A DNA stretch of 45,712 bases from Bacillota bacterium (GTDB lineage Bacteria > Bacillota > UBA4882 > UBA8346), in the NCBI GenBank assembly GCA_029776205.1, contig JAKOTQ010000077.1, positions 1 to 45,712 of the forward strand. The letters run 5' to 3'. The notes beneath the pieces are model-generated. The model saw nothing but the letters and a program-made list of their open reading frames with translations. It was not told the origin of the DNA and ran no database searches. This document shows, piece by piece, positions 17,416-25,271 of this stretch. A program made the position numbers and the translations under genes. Each line of letters begins with the position of its first letter. The first letter of the stretch is position 1.

Positions 17416-18318
17416 ATGTTTAAAAAGTTAGTGGCGATTGAACCGGTCAGCCTGATTCCGACGGCTGTCCAAAAGCTTTATGATTATGCCGGAGAAGTTG
17501 TGTTGTATGAAGATATCCCCAAAAGTAACGCTGAAATTATCCGGCGGATTGGGGATGCGGATGGGGTGTTGCTCAGTTATACCAGTCAAATCGATAAAGA
17601 AGTGTTGGAGGCCTGTCCCAATATCCGGTATATCGGGATGTGTTGCAGTTTATATTCGGAGGAAAGCGCCAATGTAGATATTCGTACAGCCCGGGCTAAA
17701 GGGATTACGGTCTATGGTATCCGGGATTACGGCGATCAGGGCGTAGTTGAGTATGTCATCAGTGAGTTGGTCCGGTATTTACATGGTTTCGGCGGGAAAC
17801 AATGGCAGGATCAGCCGGTGGAACTGACGGATCTAAAAGTCGGTATCGTTGGTTTGGGTACGTCAGGCCAGATGATCGCTGCCGGTTTGCAGGCCTTGGG
17901 AGCGGATTTATATTATTTCAGCCGTACCCGAAAACCTGACCAGGAGGCTAAGAACATCAAATACCTGCCGTTGCGGGAGTTGCTGCCTGTGGTGGATGTG
18001 GTTTGCACCTGCCTCAACAAAAATGTGATCTTATTTTATGATGAGCAGTTTGAATGGCTGGGCCATCATAAAATCATGTTTAATACGTCGATTGGGCCTT
18101 CCCATGATGTATCCGCTTTGGCTCGATGGCTCGATCATGGAGATAATGAATTTTTCTGTGACTCGGCCGGTGCTCTCGGGGATGAGAAATTATTAGCCCA
18201 TCCCCATGTGAATTGCATGAATGTATCCTCAGGCCGGACCAAGCAGGCTTTTGTCCGTTTGAGTGAGAAAGTGCTGAAAAATATCGAGACTTTTCTGGCT
18301 GAACATAAGCTGGGTTGA
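17416..18318 (+). CDS. D-2-hydroxyacid dehydrogenase-like protein lacking the catalytic residues
   Basis: A 300-residue protein with the two-domain fold of D-isomer-specific 2-hydroxyacid dehydrogenases. The NAD-binding glycine motif VGIVGLGTSGQMIAAGL (about 140-156) is intact. The canonical catalytic Arg in NTARG is replaced (MFNTSIGPSHDVSAL), no Glu-Pro follows in FFCDSAGALGDEKLL, and the TPH histidine position reads CMNVSSGRT. It therefore probably binds NAD and a ligand but may use another chemistry or none. AGGAGG six bases before the ATG gives a strong start. Co-transcription with the NadX-like gene suggests a shared substrate or cofactor link, which is only inference. Confidence 0.75.
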   Translation: MFKKLVAIEPVSLIPTAVQKLYDYAGEVVLYEDIPKSNAEIIRRIGDADGVLLSYTSQIDKEVLEACPNIRYIGMCCSLYSEESANVDIRTARAKGITVYGIRDYGDQGVVEYVISELVRYLHGFGGKQWQDQPVELTDLKVGIVGLGTSGQMIAAGLQALGADLYYFSRTRKPDQEAKNIKYLPLRELLPVVDVVCTCLNKNVILFYDEQFEWLGHHKIMFNTSIGPSHDVSALARWLDHGDNEFFCDSAGALGDEKLLAHPHVNCMNVSSGRTKQAFVRLSEKVLKNIETFLAEHKLG

Positions 18319-18420
18319 ACACGTTATCAGCTTTCAGCAAGGACAAGCGGCTCCATTTAAGGAGTTGAGTTTACGGTTGTGGGCTTTGTGCTATTGCGTG
18401 TTAAGGTTTATCGATAGTTA

Positions 18421-18450
18421 AGGCAGGCGTGGGGCGCCTGCCTTTCCTTG
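18421..18450 (+). terminator. Terminator after the 2-hydroxyacid dehydrogenase-like gene
   Basis: A perfect 9-bp stem AGGCAGGCG/CGCCTGCCT with loop TGGGG, followed by TTCCTTGTT. It lies between convergent genes and abuts the stop codon of the glutathione peroxidase gene. Confidence 0.75.
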
Positions 18451-18990
18451 TTATAAATATTTTTCGATAACGGGGGCAATCGCTTCCGGCTCGGTGGTGG
18501 GTTCAAAGCGGTCGACGACGTTTCCTTCCCGGTCGATCAGGAATTTGGTGAAGTTCCATTTAATATCTTTATTTTCCAGGTATTCGGGGTCATTTTGGAG
18601 GATTTCAGCCAGTTTTGGGCCGATGGGATGTTTCATGTCCAATCCTTTAAAGGGCACTGCCGAACTTAAATACTTAAACAGGGGATGGGCTTTTTCGCCC
18701 CGGACGTCGACCTTTGCGAACATTGGGAAGGATACGCCGAAATTGACGGAGCAAAATTGCTGAATTTCACTGTTGCTGGCCGGTTCCTGTTCAAATTGAT
18801 TGGATGGGAAACCGAGCACTTTGAAGCCTCGATCATGATATTTTTGGTAGAGTTTCTGTAAGCCTTCGTATTGGGGCGTAAATCCGCATTGACTGGCGGT
18901 GTTGACGATGAGCAGTACCTTGCCCCGAAAATCTTCCAGGGATCTTTCCTGGCCGTCAATGGTTTTGACTTTGAAATCATAGATGTTCAT
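18451..18990 (-). CDS. Glutathione peroxidase family (thiol) peroxidase
   Basis: Reduces hydroperoxides; bacterial cysteine members mostly use thioredoxin rather than glutathione. The 179 residues show the peroxidatic cysteine in VNTASQCGFTPQYEGLQ (Cys35, Cys in place of Sec), the Gln of LGFPSNQF and the Trp of IKWNFTKFLIDREG, which complete the catalytic triad. It is about 20 residues longer than common members because of an insertion around PFKGLDMKHPIGPKLAEILQ. Its ATG overlaps the stop of the upstream DUF6512 gene (ATGA), so they form an operon. Cytoplasmic; role in oxidative stress defence. Confidence 0.93.
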   Translation of the reverse strand: MNIYDFKVKTIDGQERSLEDFRGKVLLIVNTASQCGFTPQYEGLQKLYQKYHDRGFKVLGFPSNQFEQEPASNSEIQQFCSVNFGVSFPMFAKVDVRGEKAHPLFKYLSSAVPFKGLDMKHPIGPKLAEILQNDPEYLENKDIKWNFTKFLIDREGNVVDRFEPTTEPEAIAPVIEKYL

Positions 18991-19625
18991 TGTCTTAATC
19001 TCCTCGAAAGTATAGATTTTTTGGAGTATATGATATTTTCGGGGAAAATATTTATGGAAGTTTTGGAGCGGGGAATACCATATTGGCCGGTAGTATGGTC
19101 TAAAAATAAAGGAATTTTAGGCGGGGCGAAGGTGAAGATGATAAATATCACAATGAGGCCGATAAAGGCGGCTATCGACCAGACTGCCGGGATATTTACG
19201 CTTTCCCGGTAACAGTAGAGGGCCAGGGATTGGCCTACGGCAATGGTGAAGAGGAAGATCAGGATATCAATCCACATGAGTTTAATCCCGAAAGCCTGTG
19301 TATAAAAATAATAAAGCAGGGGAACGGTGATTAGCGATGTGACGAGCGCTATCAACGTACAGGTGAACCATATATCTTTGTCCAGCCCATAGGCCATCCC
19401 TTTGACAATATAGTACAGAGCCCACCAGCCGATCACTGGCAGCGGAAGCATTTTCAGATGTTCCCAGACGCTTTGGTTGACCGGGGCAATGAGGCCGATC
19501 AACAGGTTTCCTTTGGATAGATCGAAACAAAAATGGAGCAGGGAACCGATGCAAAATATAAAGGGAATCCCTTTCAAAATCCATTTTTCCGGTAAGGATA
19601 AGGCCTGATAATCCATGGCTTTCAC
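18987..19625 (-). CDS. DUF6512-type integral membrane protein
   Basis: A 212-residue membrane protein with about five hydrophobic segments, including IPFIFCIGSLLHFCFDL, ALVTSLITVPLLYYFY, WIDILIFLFTIAVGQSLAL and IGLIVIFIIFTF. Loop motifs PVNQSVWEHLKMLPLP and FAPPKIPLFLDHTTGQYGIP are typical of this uncharacterised family. After that motif, where many members end, there is a basic tail ending KKSILSRRLRQ that may reflect loss of the original stop. It is the first gene of the two-gene operon with glutathione peroxidase (4-base overlap). No function is known. Confidence 0.75.
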   Translation of the reverse strand: MKAMDYQALSLPEKWILKGIPFIFCIGSLLHFCFDLSKGNLLIGLIAPVNQSVWEHLKMLPLPVIGWWALYYIVKGMAYGLDKDIWFTCTLIALVTSLITVPLLYYFYTQAFGIKLMWIDILIFLFTIAVGQSLALYCYRESVNIPAVWSIAAFIGLIVIFIIFTFAPPKIPLFLDHTTGQYGIPRSKTSINIFPENIIYSKKSILSRRLRQ

Positions 19626-19669
19626 CTCGTCTGTTATTTTAAACGTACATATAATTTATAGCCCAAATC

Positions 19670-19698
19670 TTGACAAAAAATTCGGCCGAACCTATAAT
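19670..19698 (+). promoter_or_regulatory. Full-consensus promoter of the T-box operon
   Basis: TTGACA (19670-19675), a 17-base spacer and TATAAT (19693-19698), both perfect. The spacer contains the perfect 10-bp palindrome TTCGGCCGAA (19681-19690). Confidence 0.88.
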
Positions 19699-19721
19699 AG
19701 GCTACAAAGTAAATAACTGTA

Positions 19722-19966
19722 AATGCGATGAAGAGGAAGAGTAAACAAGGACTCAGCCGATAGAGAGCCCATGAGGGTGGAAATTGGGCGGTTCGAACTT
19801 GTTGAAGAGGCCTTGGAGCAGTGGCCGAAATCGAAGTAAGCCAACTTTCCCGTTATTGAGGAGGAATCAGGATCGTTTGATTCCAAAAGCGGAGCTATGC
19901 TCAATGTAGGTGGTACCGCGGAAGTTAACCTTTCGTCCTTAGGGATGAAAGGTCTTTATTTTTATA
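19722..19966 (+). promoter_or_regulatory. T-box leader, specifier probably GAG (Glu)
   Basis: tRNA-sensing transcription attenuator. Stem I is recognisable: AAGAGGAAGAGTA, the helix AACAAG (19744-19749) pairing with CTTGTT (19798-19803), and the distal AGAGAGCCCA...GGGTGGAAATTGGGC. Directly after the conserved GAA comes GAG (19807-19809) in the specifier position, followed by GCCTTGGAGC; this reads as Glu. The T-box core TGGTACCGCG is at 19911-19920, with the UGGN position U, predicting an A discriminator base. The terminator pairs ACCTTTCGTCC (19928-19938) with GGATGAAAGGT (19943-19953) and a T-rich tail. Such leaders sense uncharged tRNA and turn on the downstream genes. Specifier assignment is from pairing by eye. 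Confidence 0.85.
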
Positions 19967-19974
19967 GGGAAGAG

Positions 19975-20200
19975 ATGATCATCCGGGTTGCGTTGACCAA
20001 CCGGCGAACGACTCCGGAATTATACCAAATCATACGGATCATAGGGGAGAAACGGGTAAGGTATCGATTGGAGCGGTGTTTGGAGATGCTGAAGTGATTT
20101 TAATTCTTTACTGACTATCGTGGAGGAGTCAACGGATTATCTTCGTGTTGATATGAAAGGGCGTTTGGATGAGATTGGGTTTAAAGGAGGCAAACTCTGA
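19975..20200 (+). pseudogene. Small T-box-controlled ORF with an apparent frameshift
   Basis: From the ATG at 19975 the frame encodes 40 residues (MIIRVALTNRRTTPELYQII...CLEMLK) and stops at 20097. In the +1 frame the sequence continues without interruption as FNSLLTIVEESTDYLRVDM...GRLDEIGFKGGKL and stops at 20200, overlapping the ATG of the LUD gene by one base. The second part has no good start of its own, and the stop/start overlap is typical of a coupled operon gene. The simplest reading is one protein of about 75 residues with a one-base insertion near 20094-20098, or a real frameshift at AAG-TGA-T. I do not recognise the family; it is the first gene behind the T-box. Confidence 0.5.
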
Positions 20201-20841
20201 TGGTTTATGATATGAACCCACAAATGAAAGAACGGATTGAACGGACGATCCGTAACCTTGAAAAACATAATATCCATGGCCTTTTTGTCGCTGATGAAAA
20301 CGAGTTGCGCATGAAGCTCCAGGAATGGATACCTGAAGGGTCAACCGTAGCCGTGGGGGACTCCATGACATTATCTGAAACGGGAATCATTGAGATGTTG
20401 CGTAACGGGAATTACCATTTTCTCGATAAATACCGGCCTGGAATTACCCGTGCCGAAAAACAGGATATTTACAGGCGTAGCTTTAGTGCTGACACCTTTT
20501 TGTGCAGTACCAATGCACTGACAGAAACAGGTGAACTTTACAATGTGGACGGCAATGGCAGCCGGGTGGCAGCGATGATTTACGGTCCTGATCAGGTGAT
20601 TGTGGTTGCAGGCATCAACAAGATCGTTAAGAATCTGGAAGAAGCGGAAGAGAGGGTTCGTAAGACTGCCGCGCCGCTGGATGCGAAACGGTTGCAGAAG
20701 AAGACGCCCTGTGTTTCATTGGGGTATTGTGTGGATTGTCAAAGCGATGATCGGATTTGCAACGATGTTGTCATCATTAAACGGCAATTCGTTAAAGGAC
20801 GGATCAAAGTGATTATCGTTGGGAAACCCCTAGGTTATTAG
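20200..20841 (+). CDS. LUD domain protein (LutC/YkgG-like)
   Basis: A 213-residue soluble protein of the LUD family, related to the LutC/YkgG subunit of lactate-utilisation complexes. It shows VAVGDSMTLSETGIIEMLR, the segment TFLCSTNALTETGELYNVDGNGSRVAAMIYGP with the family's T/N-rich active pocket, and VIVVAGINKIV. The C-terminal cysteine cluster TPCVSLGYCVDCQSDDRICND is common in stand-alone LUD proteins. AAAGGAGG precedes the ATG, which overlaps the preceding small ORF's stop. No LutA/LutB partners are present, so an isolated role is likely; the T-box suggests expression when an aminoacyl-tRNA, probably Glu, runs low. Confidence 0.85.
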   Translation: MVYDMNPQMKERIERTIRNLEKHNIHGLFVADENELRMKLQEWIPEGSTVAVGDSMTLSETGIIEMLRNGNYHFLDKYRPGITRAEKQDIYRRSFSADTFLCSTNALTETGELYNVDGNGSRVAAMIYGPDQVIVVAGINKIVKNLEEAEERVRKTAAPLDAKRLQKKTPCVSLGYCVDCQSDDRICNDVVIIKRQFVKGRIKVIIVGKPLGY

Positions 20842-20888
20842 GTTGGAATTTCTAGCAAAGAAATTTACCAAAATTTTTAAAAAATGGG

Positions 20889-20918
20889 TTGACAGAAAAG
20901 TTTGTCCTGGTGTATATT
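20889..20918 (+). promoter_or_regulatory. Promoter of the sulfate assimilation operon
   Basis: Perfect TTGACA (20889-20894), an 18-base spacer and TATATT (20913-20918). Transcription should start near 20925, giving a leader of about 150 bases. Confidence 0.85.
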
Positions 20919-20930
20919 GCATATATAAGT

Positions 20931-21035
20931 AAACAAGTAGGAATAATAATAATTTTAAAATAAAGTGAGTCTCCGATTACCTCTATAGGTAACAAGGATA
21001 TTCACTATTTTCTTACATACAATTCCTACTTATTT
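20931..21035 (+). promoter_or_regulatory. Structured leader with inverted GGAAT operator-like motifs
   Basis: The sequence AAACAAGTAGGAAT (20931-20944) returns inverted at 21022-21035 with one change. Between the arms are nested complements: AAAAT-AGTGAGT (20957-20970, two-A bulge) with ATTCACTATTTT (21000-21011), TCC/GGA, and TTACCT/AGGTAA (20977-20982, 20987-20992) closing a CTAT loop. As RNA this makes one long nearly continuous hairpin starting about 6 bases from the transcription start. No U-tract follows, so it is not a terminator. As DNA the two arms resemble CymR/Rrf2-type cysteine-regulator sites (GGAAT core). It matches no riboswitch consensus that I can recall (SAM, FMN, TPP, cobalamin). 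Confidence 0.6.
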
Positions 21036-21073
21036 GATCGAAATACTAAATAATTATTAAGGAGGAATGAAAG

Positions 21074-22090
21074 ATGAAGAGGAAAATCGGTTTACTATTT
21101 GCCCTGATTTTGGTTTTAACGTTGGGTTTGGTTTCGGTGTCTGCTGCTGACCGGCCGATTACGTTACTGAATGTTTCCTATGATCCAACCCGTGAATTGT
21201 ATCAGGATTATAACGCGGCTTTTGTGAAGTACTGGAAAGCCAAAACCGGCCAAACTGTGACCATTCAGCAGTCCCATGGCGGATCGGGAAGTCAGGCCCG
21301 CGCAGTCATTGACGGATTGGAAGCGGATGTAGTGACCTTGGCATTAGCCTACGATATTGATGCCATTGTCGAAAAGGCGAAATTAATCCCGGCCCAATGG
21401 CAAAAACGGTTGCCGGATAACAGTGCGCCTTATACCTCAACCATTGTTTTCTTGGTCCGTAAAGGAAATCCGAAAAACATCAAAGATTGGGACGACTTGG
21501 TTAAACCGGGCATTACGGTGATTACTCCGAACCCTAAAACTTCCGGTGGTGCCCGTTGGAACTATCTGGCTGCTTGGGGATATGCTTTAAAGAAAAACGG
21601 CAATAATCAACAAAAGGCCCAGGAGTTTGTCACCAAGCTCTTTAAGAATGTGCCGGTGCTGGATTCAGGCGCTCGGGGTTCAACCAATACCTTCGTCCAA
21701 CGCGGCATTGGCGATGTGTTGCTCGCTTGGGAAAATGAGGCTTTCCTTGCCCTCAACGAGTTGGGAAAGGATAAATTTGAAATTATTGTTCCGTCGATCA
21801 GTATCTTGGCTGAGCCTCCCGTAACTATCGTCGATAAGGTGGTCGATAAACGAGGAACACGTAAATTGGCTGAAGAGTATCTCAAATATCTTTATTCCAG
21901 GGAAGGTCAAGAAATCGTAGCCCGTAACTATTATCGGCCCCGGTTGAAATCCGTTGCGGAGAAGTATGAAACCCAATTTCCCAAGGTCAAACTTTTCACC
22001 ATCGATGAAGTATTTGGCGGTTGGCAGAAAGCGCAAACCATTCACTTTAACGACGGAGGAATTTTTGACAAGATTTATCAGGCGAAATAA
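21074..22090 (+). CDS. Sulfate/thiosulfate ABC transporter substrate-binding protein
   Basis: Extracytoplasmic sulfate-binding protein (Sbp/CysP family), 338 residues. The signal peptide [20 protein letters not shown] is followed by SVSAAD, a signal peptidase I type site, and there is no lipobox cysteine. The mature protein begins with [19 protein letters not shown] and has [32 protein letters not shown], the oxyanion-binding core, and [19 protein letters not shown]. It is the first gene of the 16-kb operon, with GGAGG eight bases before the ATG. Sulfate rather than thiosulfate or molybdate is inferred from family motifs and the cysDN genes downstream. Confidence 0.95.
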   Translation: MKRKIGLLFALILVLTLGLVSVSAADRPITLLNVSYDPTRELYQDYNAAFVKYWKAKTGQTVTIQQSHGGSGSQARAVIDGLEADVVTLALAYDIDAIVEKAKLIPAQWQKRLPDNSAPYTSTIVFLVRKGNPKNIKDWDDLVKPGITVITPNPKTSGGARWNYLAAWGYALKKNGNNQQKAQEFVTKLFKNVPVLDSGARGSTNTFVQRGIGDVLLAWENEAFLALNELGKDKFEIIVPSISILAEPPVTIVDKVVDKRGTRKLAEEYLKYLYSREGQEIVARNYYRPRLKSVAEKYETQFPKVKLFTIDEVFGGWQKAQTIHFNDGGIFDKIYQAK

Positions 22091-22148
22091 TTCACGTATA
22101 TGTTTGTGAATCAACATACCATTTTTCTGTTGAAAGCGAGCGCGTGAC

Positions 22149-22976
22149 ATGAGGAAAACCCAAAGTATCCTGCCGGGCTTCGGCCCGGCCCTCGGTTATA
22201 CCCTTACCTATATCAGCCTGGTATTATTGATCCCCTTGGCCATGGTTTTTCTGAAGACCTTGACGATGAGTTGGGAAACATTTTGGAGAACAGTCACTGA
22301 CCCACGGGTACTTGCATCCTATCGGTTGAGTTTTTTGGCTTCCTTTTTGGGGGCGTCAATTAACGGAATTTTCGGGTTGTTACTAGCTTGGGTGTTAGTA
22401 CGTTATCGATTCCCCGGGCAACGGATCATCGATGCTTTGCTGGATTTGCCCTTTGCCATGCCGACGGCAGTGGCTGGGATTGCCTTAACGACCCTTTATT
22501 CGACCAATGGCTGGTTTGGCCGGTATCTAGAGAATATCGGGATCAAGGTAGCATATACGCCGCTGGGAGTCGTGGTCGCGTTAACTTTTATCGGGTTGCC
22601 CTTCGTGGTTCGGACGATTCAGCCGGTATTGCAGGATTTGGATAAGGAATATGAGGAAGCGGCGGCCAGTTTGGGTGCAAGCCGGTGGCAGACCTTTTCA
22701 CGGGTCATTTTTCCGGCACTGGTGCCCAGCTGGCTCACAGGTTTCGCCTTGGCCTTTGCCAGAGCTTTGGGAGAATATGGTTCGGTCGTTTTTATTTCGG
22801 GGAACATGCCGATGCGGACGGAGATTACGCCGCTATTGATCCGGACCAAATTGGAACAGTTTGATTATACGGGTGCTACGGCTATCGCTCTGGTGATGAT
22901 GATCATCTCGTTTATCCTGTTGCTTATCATCAATTTGCTACAAAACTGGAATCGCCGACGAATGGCGTCGCATTAG
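22149..22976 (+). CDS. cysT: Sulfate ABC transporter permease CysT
   Basis: Inner-membrane permease (also called CysU), 275 residues and about six membrane segments. It begins [26 protein letters not shown] as in CysT and carries the EAA loop [25 protein letters not shown] (about 170-194). The motif [17 protein letters not shown] is a sulfate/molybdate permease hallmark. The gene follows the binding protein by 58 bases with only a weak ribosome binding site. Confidence 0.94.
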   Translation: MRKTQSILPGFGPALGYTLTYISLVLLIPLAMVFLKTLTMSWETFWRTVTDPRVLASYRLSFLASFLGASINGIFGLLLAWVLVRYRFPGQRIIDALLDLPFAMPTAVAGIALTTLYSTNGWFGRYLENIGIKVAYTPLGVVVALTFIGLPFVVRTIQPVLQDLDKEYEEAAASLGASRWQTFSRVIFPALVPSWLTGFALAFARALGEYGSVVFISGNMPMRTEITPLLIRTKLEQFDYTGATAIALVMMIISFILLLIINLLQNWNRRRMASH

Positions 22977-22991
22977 GATGGGAGTGAGAGG

Positions 22992-23900
22992 ATGAAACGT
23001 TTTAGAGGGATCCGAAAAGGTCAAAACGAGGGAAGTATCATTACTGAGCCGATTTGGCTACAGAGGATGCTCATCGGCGTAGCGGTTGGATTTGTCATCG
23101 TATTCTTAATTGCTCCGTTGCTTATTGTGTTCGGGCAGGCCTTGGCCAAAGGATGGGACGCCTATTGGGAAGCTATCCGGGAACCGGATACCTTTAAGGC
23201 GATTCAATTAACATTGCTGACAGCGGCAATATCCGTCCCTCTCAATTTGATCTTCGGTGTGGTGGCTGCTTGGCTCATTGCGAAGTTTGATTTTTGGGGT
23301 AAGAACTTTTTATTAACCTTGATTGATTTGCCCTTTGCCATCTCCCCGATTATTTCCGGACTTATCTTTGTATTACTCTTCGGATTGCAGGGATTGTTAG
23401 GACCTTGGCTCAGCCAATACAATATCAAAATCGTCTTTGCAGTGCCCGGTATCATTTTGGCGACCATCTTTGTGACGTTCCCTTTTGTGGCCCGGGAGCT
23501 GATACCGGTGATGCAAAGTTTGGGAAATGAAGAAGAGGAAGCTGCGATCGTACTTGGTGCCAATGGTTGGCAAATGTTTTTCAAAGTAACTTTACCCAAT
23601 ATCAAGTGGGGGTTGTTATATGGCGTTATCTTGTGTAATGCCCGGGCTATGGGCGAATTTGGCGCTGTCTCGGTGGTTTCCGGCCATATTCGCGGCCAAA
23701 CCAATACGATTCCGCTGCAAGTCGAGATCCTGTACAACGAATATAATTTTACCGCTGCCTTTGCGGTGGCTTCATTACTGGCTTTACTGGCATTAATAAC
23801 GTTAATTGTGAAACATGTGGTCGAGTGGAAAAGCGGCCGACATCATTCCAATAGCGTTCAAATAAATCGGTTTAAAGAAGGAATAAGTCATGAGTATTAA
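22992..23900 (+). CDS. cysW: Sulfate ABC transporter permease CysW
   Basis: Second permease, 302 residues, forming the channel with CysT. The EAA loop reads [49 protein letters not shown] is the CysW-type hallmark after it. The N-terminus has a charged extension of about 30 residues before the first membrane segment. The end overlaps the start of cysA by 11 bases. Confidence 0.94.
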   Translation: MKRFRGIRKGQNEGSIITEPIWLQRMLIGVAVGFVIVFLIAPLLIVFGQALAKGWDAYWEAIREPDTFKAIQLTLLTAAISVPLNLIFGVVAAWLIAKFDFWGKNFLLTLIDLPFAISPIISGLIFVLLFGLQGLLGPWLSQYNIKIVFAVPGIILATIFVTFPFVARELIPVMQSLGNEEEEAAIVLGANGWQMFFKVTLPNIKWGLLYGVILCNARAMGEFGAVSVVSGHIRGQTNTIPLQVEILYNEYNFTAAFAVASLLALLALITLIVKHVVEWKSGRHHSNSVQINRFKEGISHEY

Positions 23901-24969
23901 GGTTGAGCATATCACAAAAAATTATGGAGATTTTCAGGCGCTTAAAGATTTGAGCCTGGATATTCCCGGCGGTGAACTGGTTGCCTTATTAGGGCCGTCA
24001 GGGTCCGGGAAGACCACGTTACTCCGGATCATCGCCGGATTGGAGCAGCCTGACAGCGGAAGGATCACGTTTCATGGGGAAGACGCGACCAGCCAAAGCG
24101 TTGGTAAACGTCAAGTCGGCTTCGTATTTCAACATTATGCCCTCTTTCGAAATATGACAGTATTTGAAAATGTGGCATTTGGACTCCGGGTTAAACCCCG
24201 TCGGGAGCGTTTGCCGGAGTCGGTAATTCGTGCTAAAGTCCATCAACTGTTGAAGCTGGTTCAGATGGAGTGGTATGCAGACCGGTATCCTTCCCAGCTT
24301 TCTGGTGGGCAGCGCCAGCGGATTGCATTGGCCAGGGCGCTTGCCGTGGAACCGAAAGTATTACTTTTGGATGAACCCTTTGGAGCGTTGGATGCCAAAG
24401 TGCGCAAGGAACTGCGGCGTTGGATCCGGCAGTTACATGATGAAATCCATATTACCAGTATTTTTGTAACCCATGATCAGGAGGAAGCCCTGGAAGTCGC
24501 TGACCGGGTCGTCGTTATGAACAACGGCAGGATCGAACAGATCGGTACTCCCGAAGAAGTTTATGAACATCCGGCCAACTTGTTTGTTTATCAATTTCTG
24601 GGCGATATTAATTTGTTTCAGGGGCGGGTGGATGGCAACCGGATTAAGGTTGGCAACAGCGAGGTGGCATTTCCGGAACTGGCGGGAATGGCAATTCCCG
24701 ATGATAAAACGGCCATCGCTTATGCCAGACCCCATGAGCTGGAGGTTTATGGCGAATCTCACGGAGAAAATGCCATTGAAGCTGAAGTGCGGCATGTTCG
24801 GGTTATCGGTCCTACGGTCCGCTTGGAGTTGCGGCGCCGGGACAACGGGGGTTATCTGGACGCAGAGCTGTCCAAAGAGCGTTTTCATGAGCTCAAGGTG
24901 AGAGTCGGGGAACGGGTCTTTGTTGAATTGCGCAATCTAAAGATTTTTGTTGAAGACTATCAGATTTGA
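23890..24969 (+). CDS. cysA: Sulfate ABC transporter ATP-binding protein CysA
   Basis: ATPase driving sulfate import, 359 residues. Walker A GPSGSGKT (35-42), signature LSGGQRQR, Walker [23 protein letters not shown] and switch His in [12 protein letters not shown]. The C-terminal 120 residues form a TOBE-like domain ([16 protein letters not shown]). The ribosome binding site GAAGGAATA lies in the end of cysW. With the binding protein, CysT and CysW it completes the importer. Confidence 0.95.
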   Translation: MSIKVEHITKNYGDFQALKDLSLDIPGGELVALLGPSGSGKTTLLRIIAGLEQPDSGRITFHGEDATSQSVGKRQVGFVFQHYALFRNMTVFENVAFGLRVKPRRERLPESVIRAKVHQLLKLVQMEWYADRYPSQLSGGQRQRIALARALAVEPKVLLLDEPFGALDAKVRKELRRWIRQLHDEIHITSIFVTHDQEEALEVADRVVVMNNGRIEQIGTPEEVYEHPANLFVYQFLGDINLFQGRVDGNRIKVGNSEVAFPELAGMAIPDDKTAIAYARPHELEVYGESHGENAIEAEVRHVRVIGPTVRLELRRRDNGGYLDAELSKERFHELKVRVGERVFVELRNLKIFVEDYQI

Positions 24970-24988
24970 AAGGGTGAAAGACAGAATC

Positions 24989-25201
24989 ATGAAGCTTTTC
25001 ATCAATGGTCAAGAAGAAACTGTCTCATTGGAAGAGGCCTCCATCGCGGAATTGCTCAGTCACAAAAGGGTGGAAATGCCGGAGATGGTTTCTGTGGAAT
25101 ATAACGGCCGTTTTTTGAGACGGGATGAGTATGAAAGGATTCGGGTGAAGGATGGAGACCGTATCGAATTTCTGTATTTCATGGGCGGAGGTTCGAACTG
25201 A
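24989..25201 (+). CDS. ThiS/MoaD-like sulfur carrier with a C-terminal tail after Gly-Gly
   Basis: A 70-residue beta-grasp protein: MKLFINGQEETVSLEEASIAELL at the start and VKDGDRIEFLYFMGGGSN at the end. ThiS and MoaD end exactly in Gly-Gly, whose carboxylate is adenylated and then thiocarboxylated. Here two residues (Ser-Asn) follow the glycines at 66-68, so it must be trimmed before it can be activated. The E1-like gene and the JAMM protease next door are the expected partners. The organisation equals the HcyS/HcyF/HcyD thiocarboxylate route described for homocysteine synthesis in Wolinella. The start is the ATG at 24989, not an upstream in-frame codon inside cysA. Confidence 0.85.
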   Translation: MKLFINGQEETVSLEEASIAELLSHKRVEMPEMVSVEYNGRFLRRDEYERIRVKDGDRIEFLYFMGGGSN

Positions 25202-25271
25202 CGTTATATCAAGATAAATCCATGAGCTTCAGGCGAAGGCGTTTGAAAAACGCTGACGGAGGGATGAGAAA

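Noticed and set aside
20842-20888. Terminator after the LUD gene (AATTTCT/AGAAATT)
   Set aside because: The stem is short and A/T-rich and no clear U-tract follows it directly; left unassigned.
24019-24246. Minus-strand frame inside cysA
   Set aside because: Antisense to Walker A and following residues of a clear ATPase.
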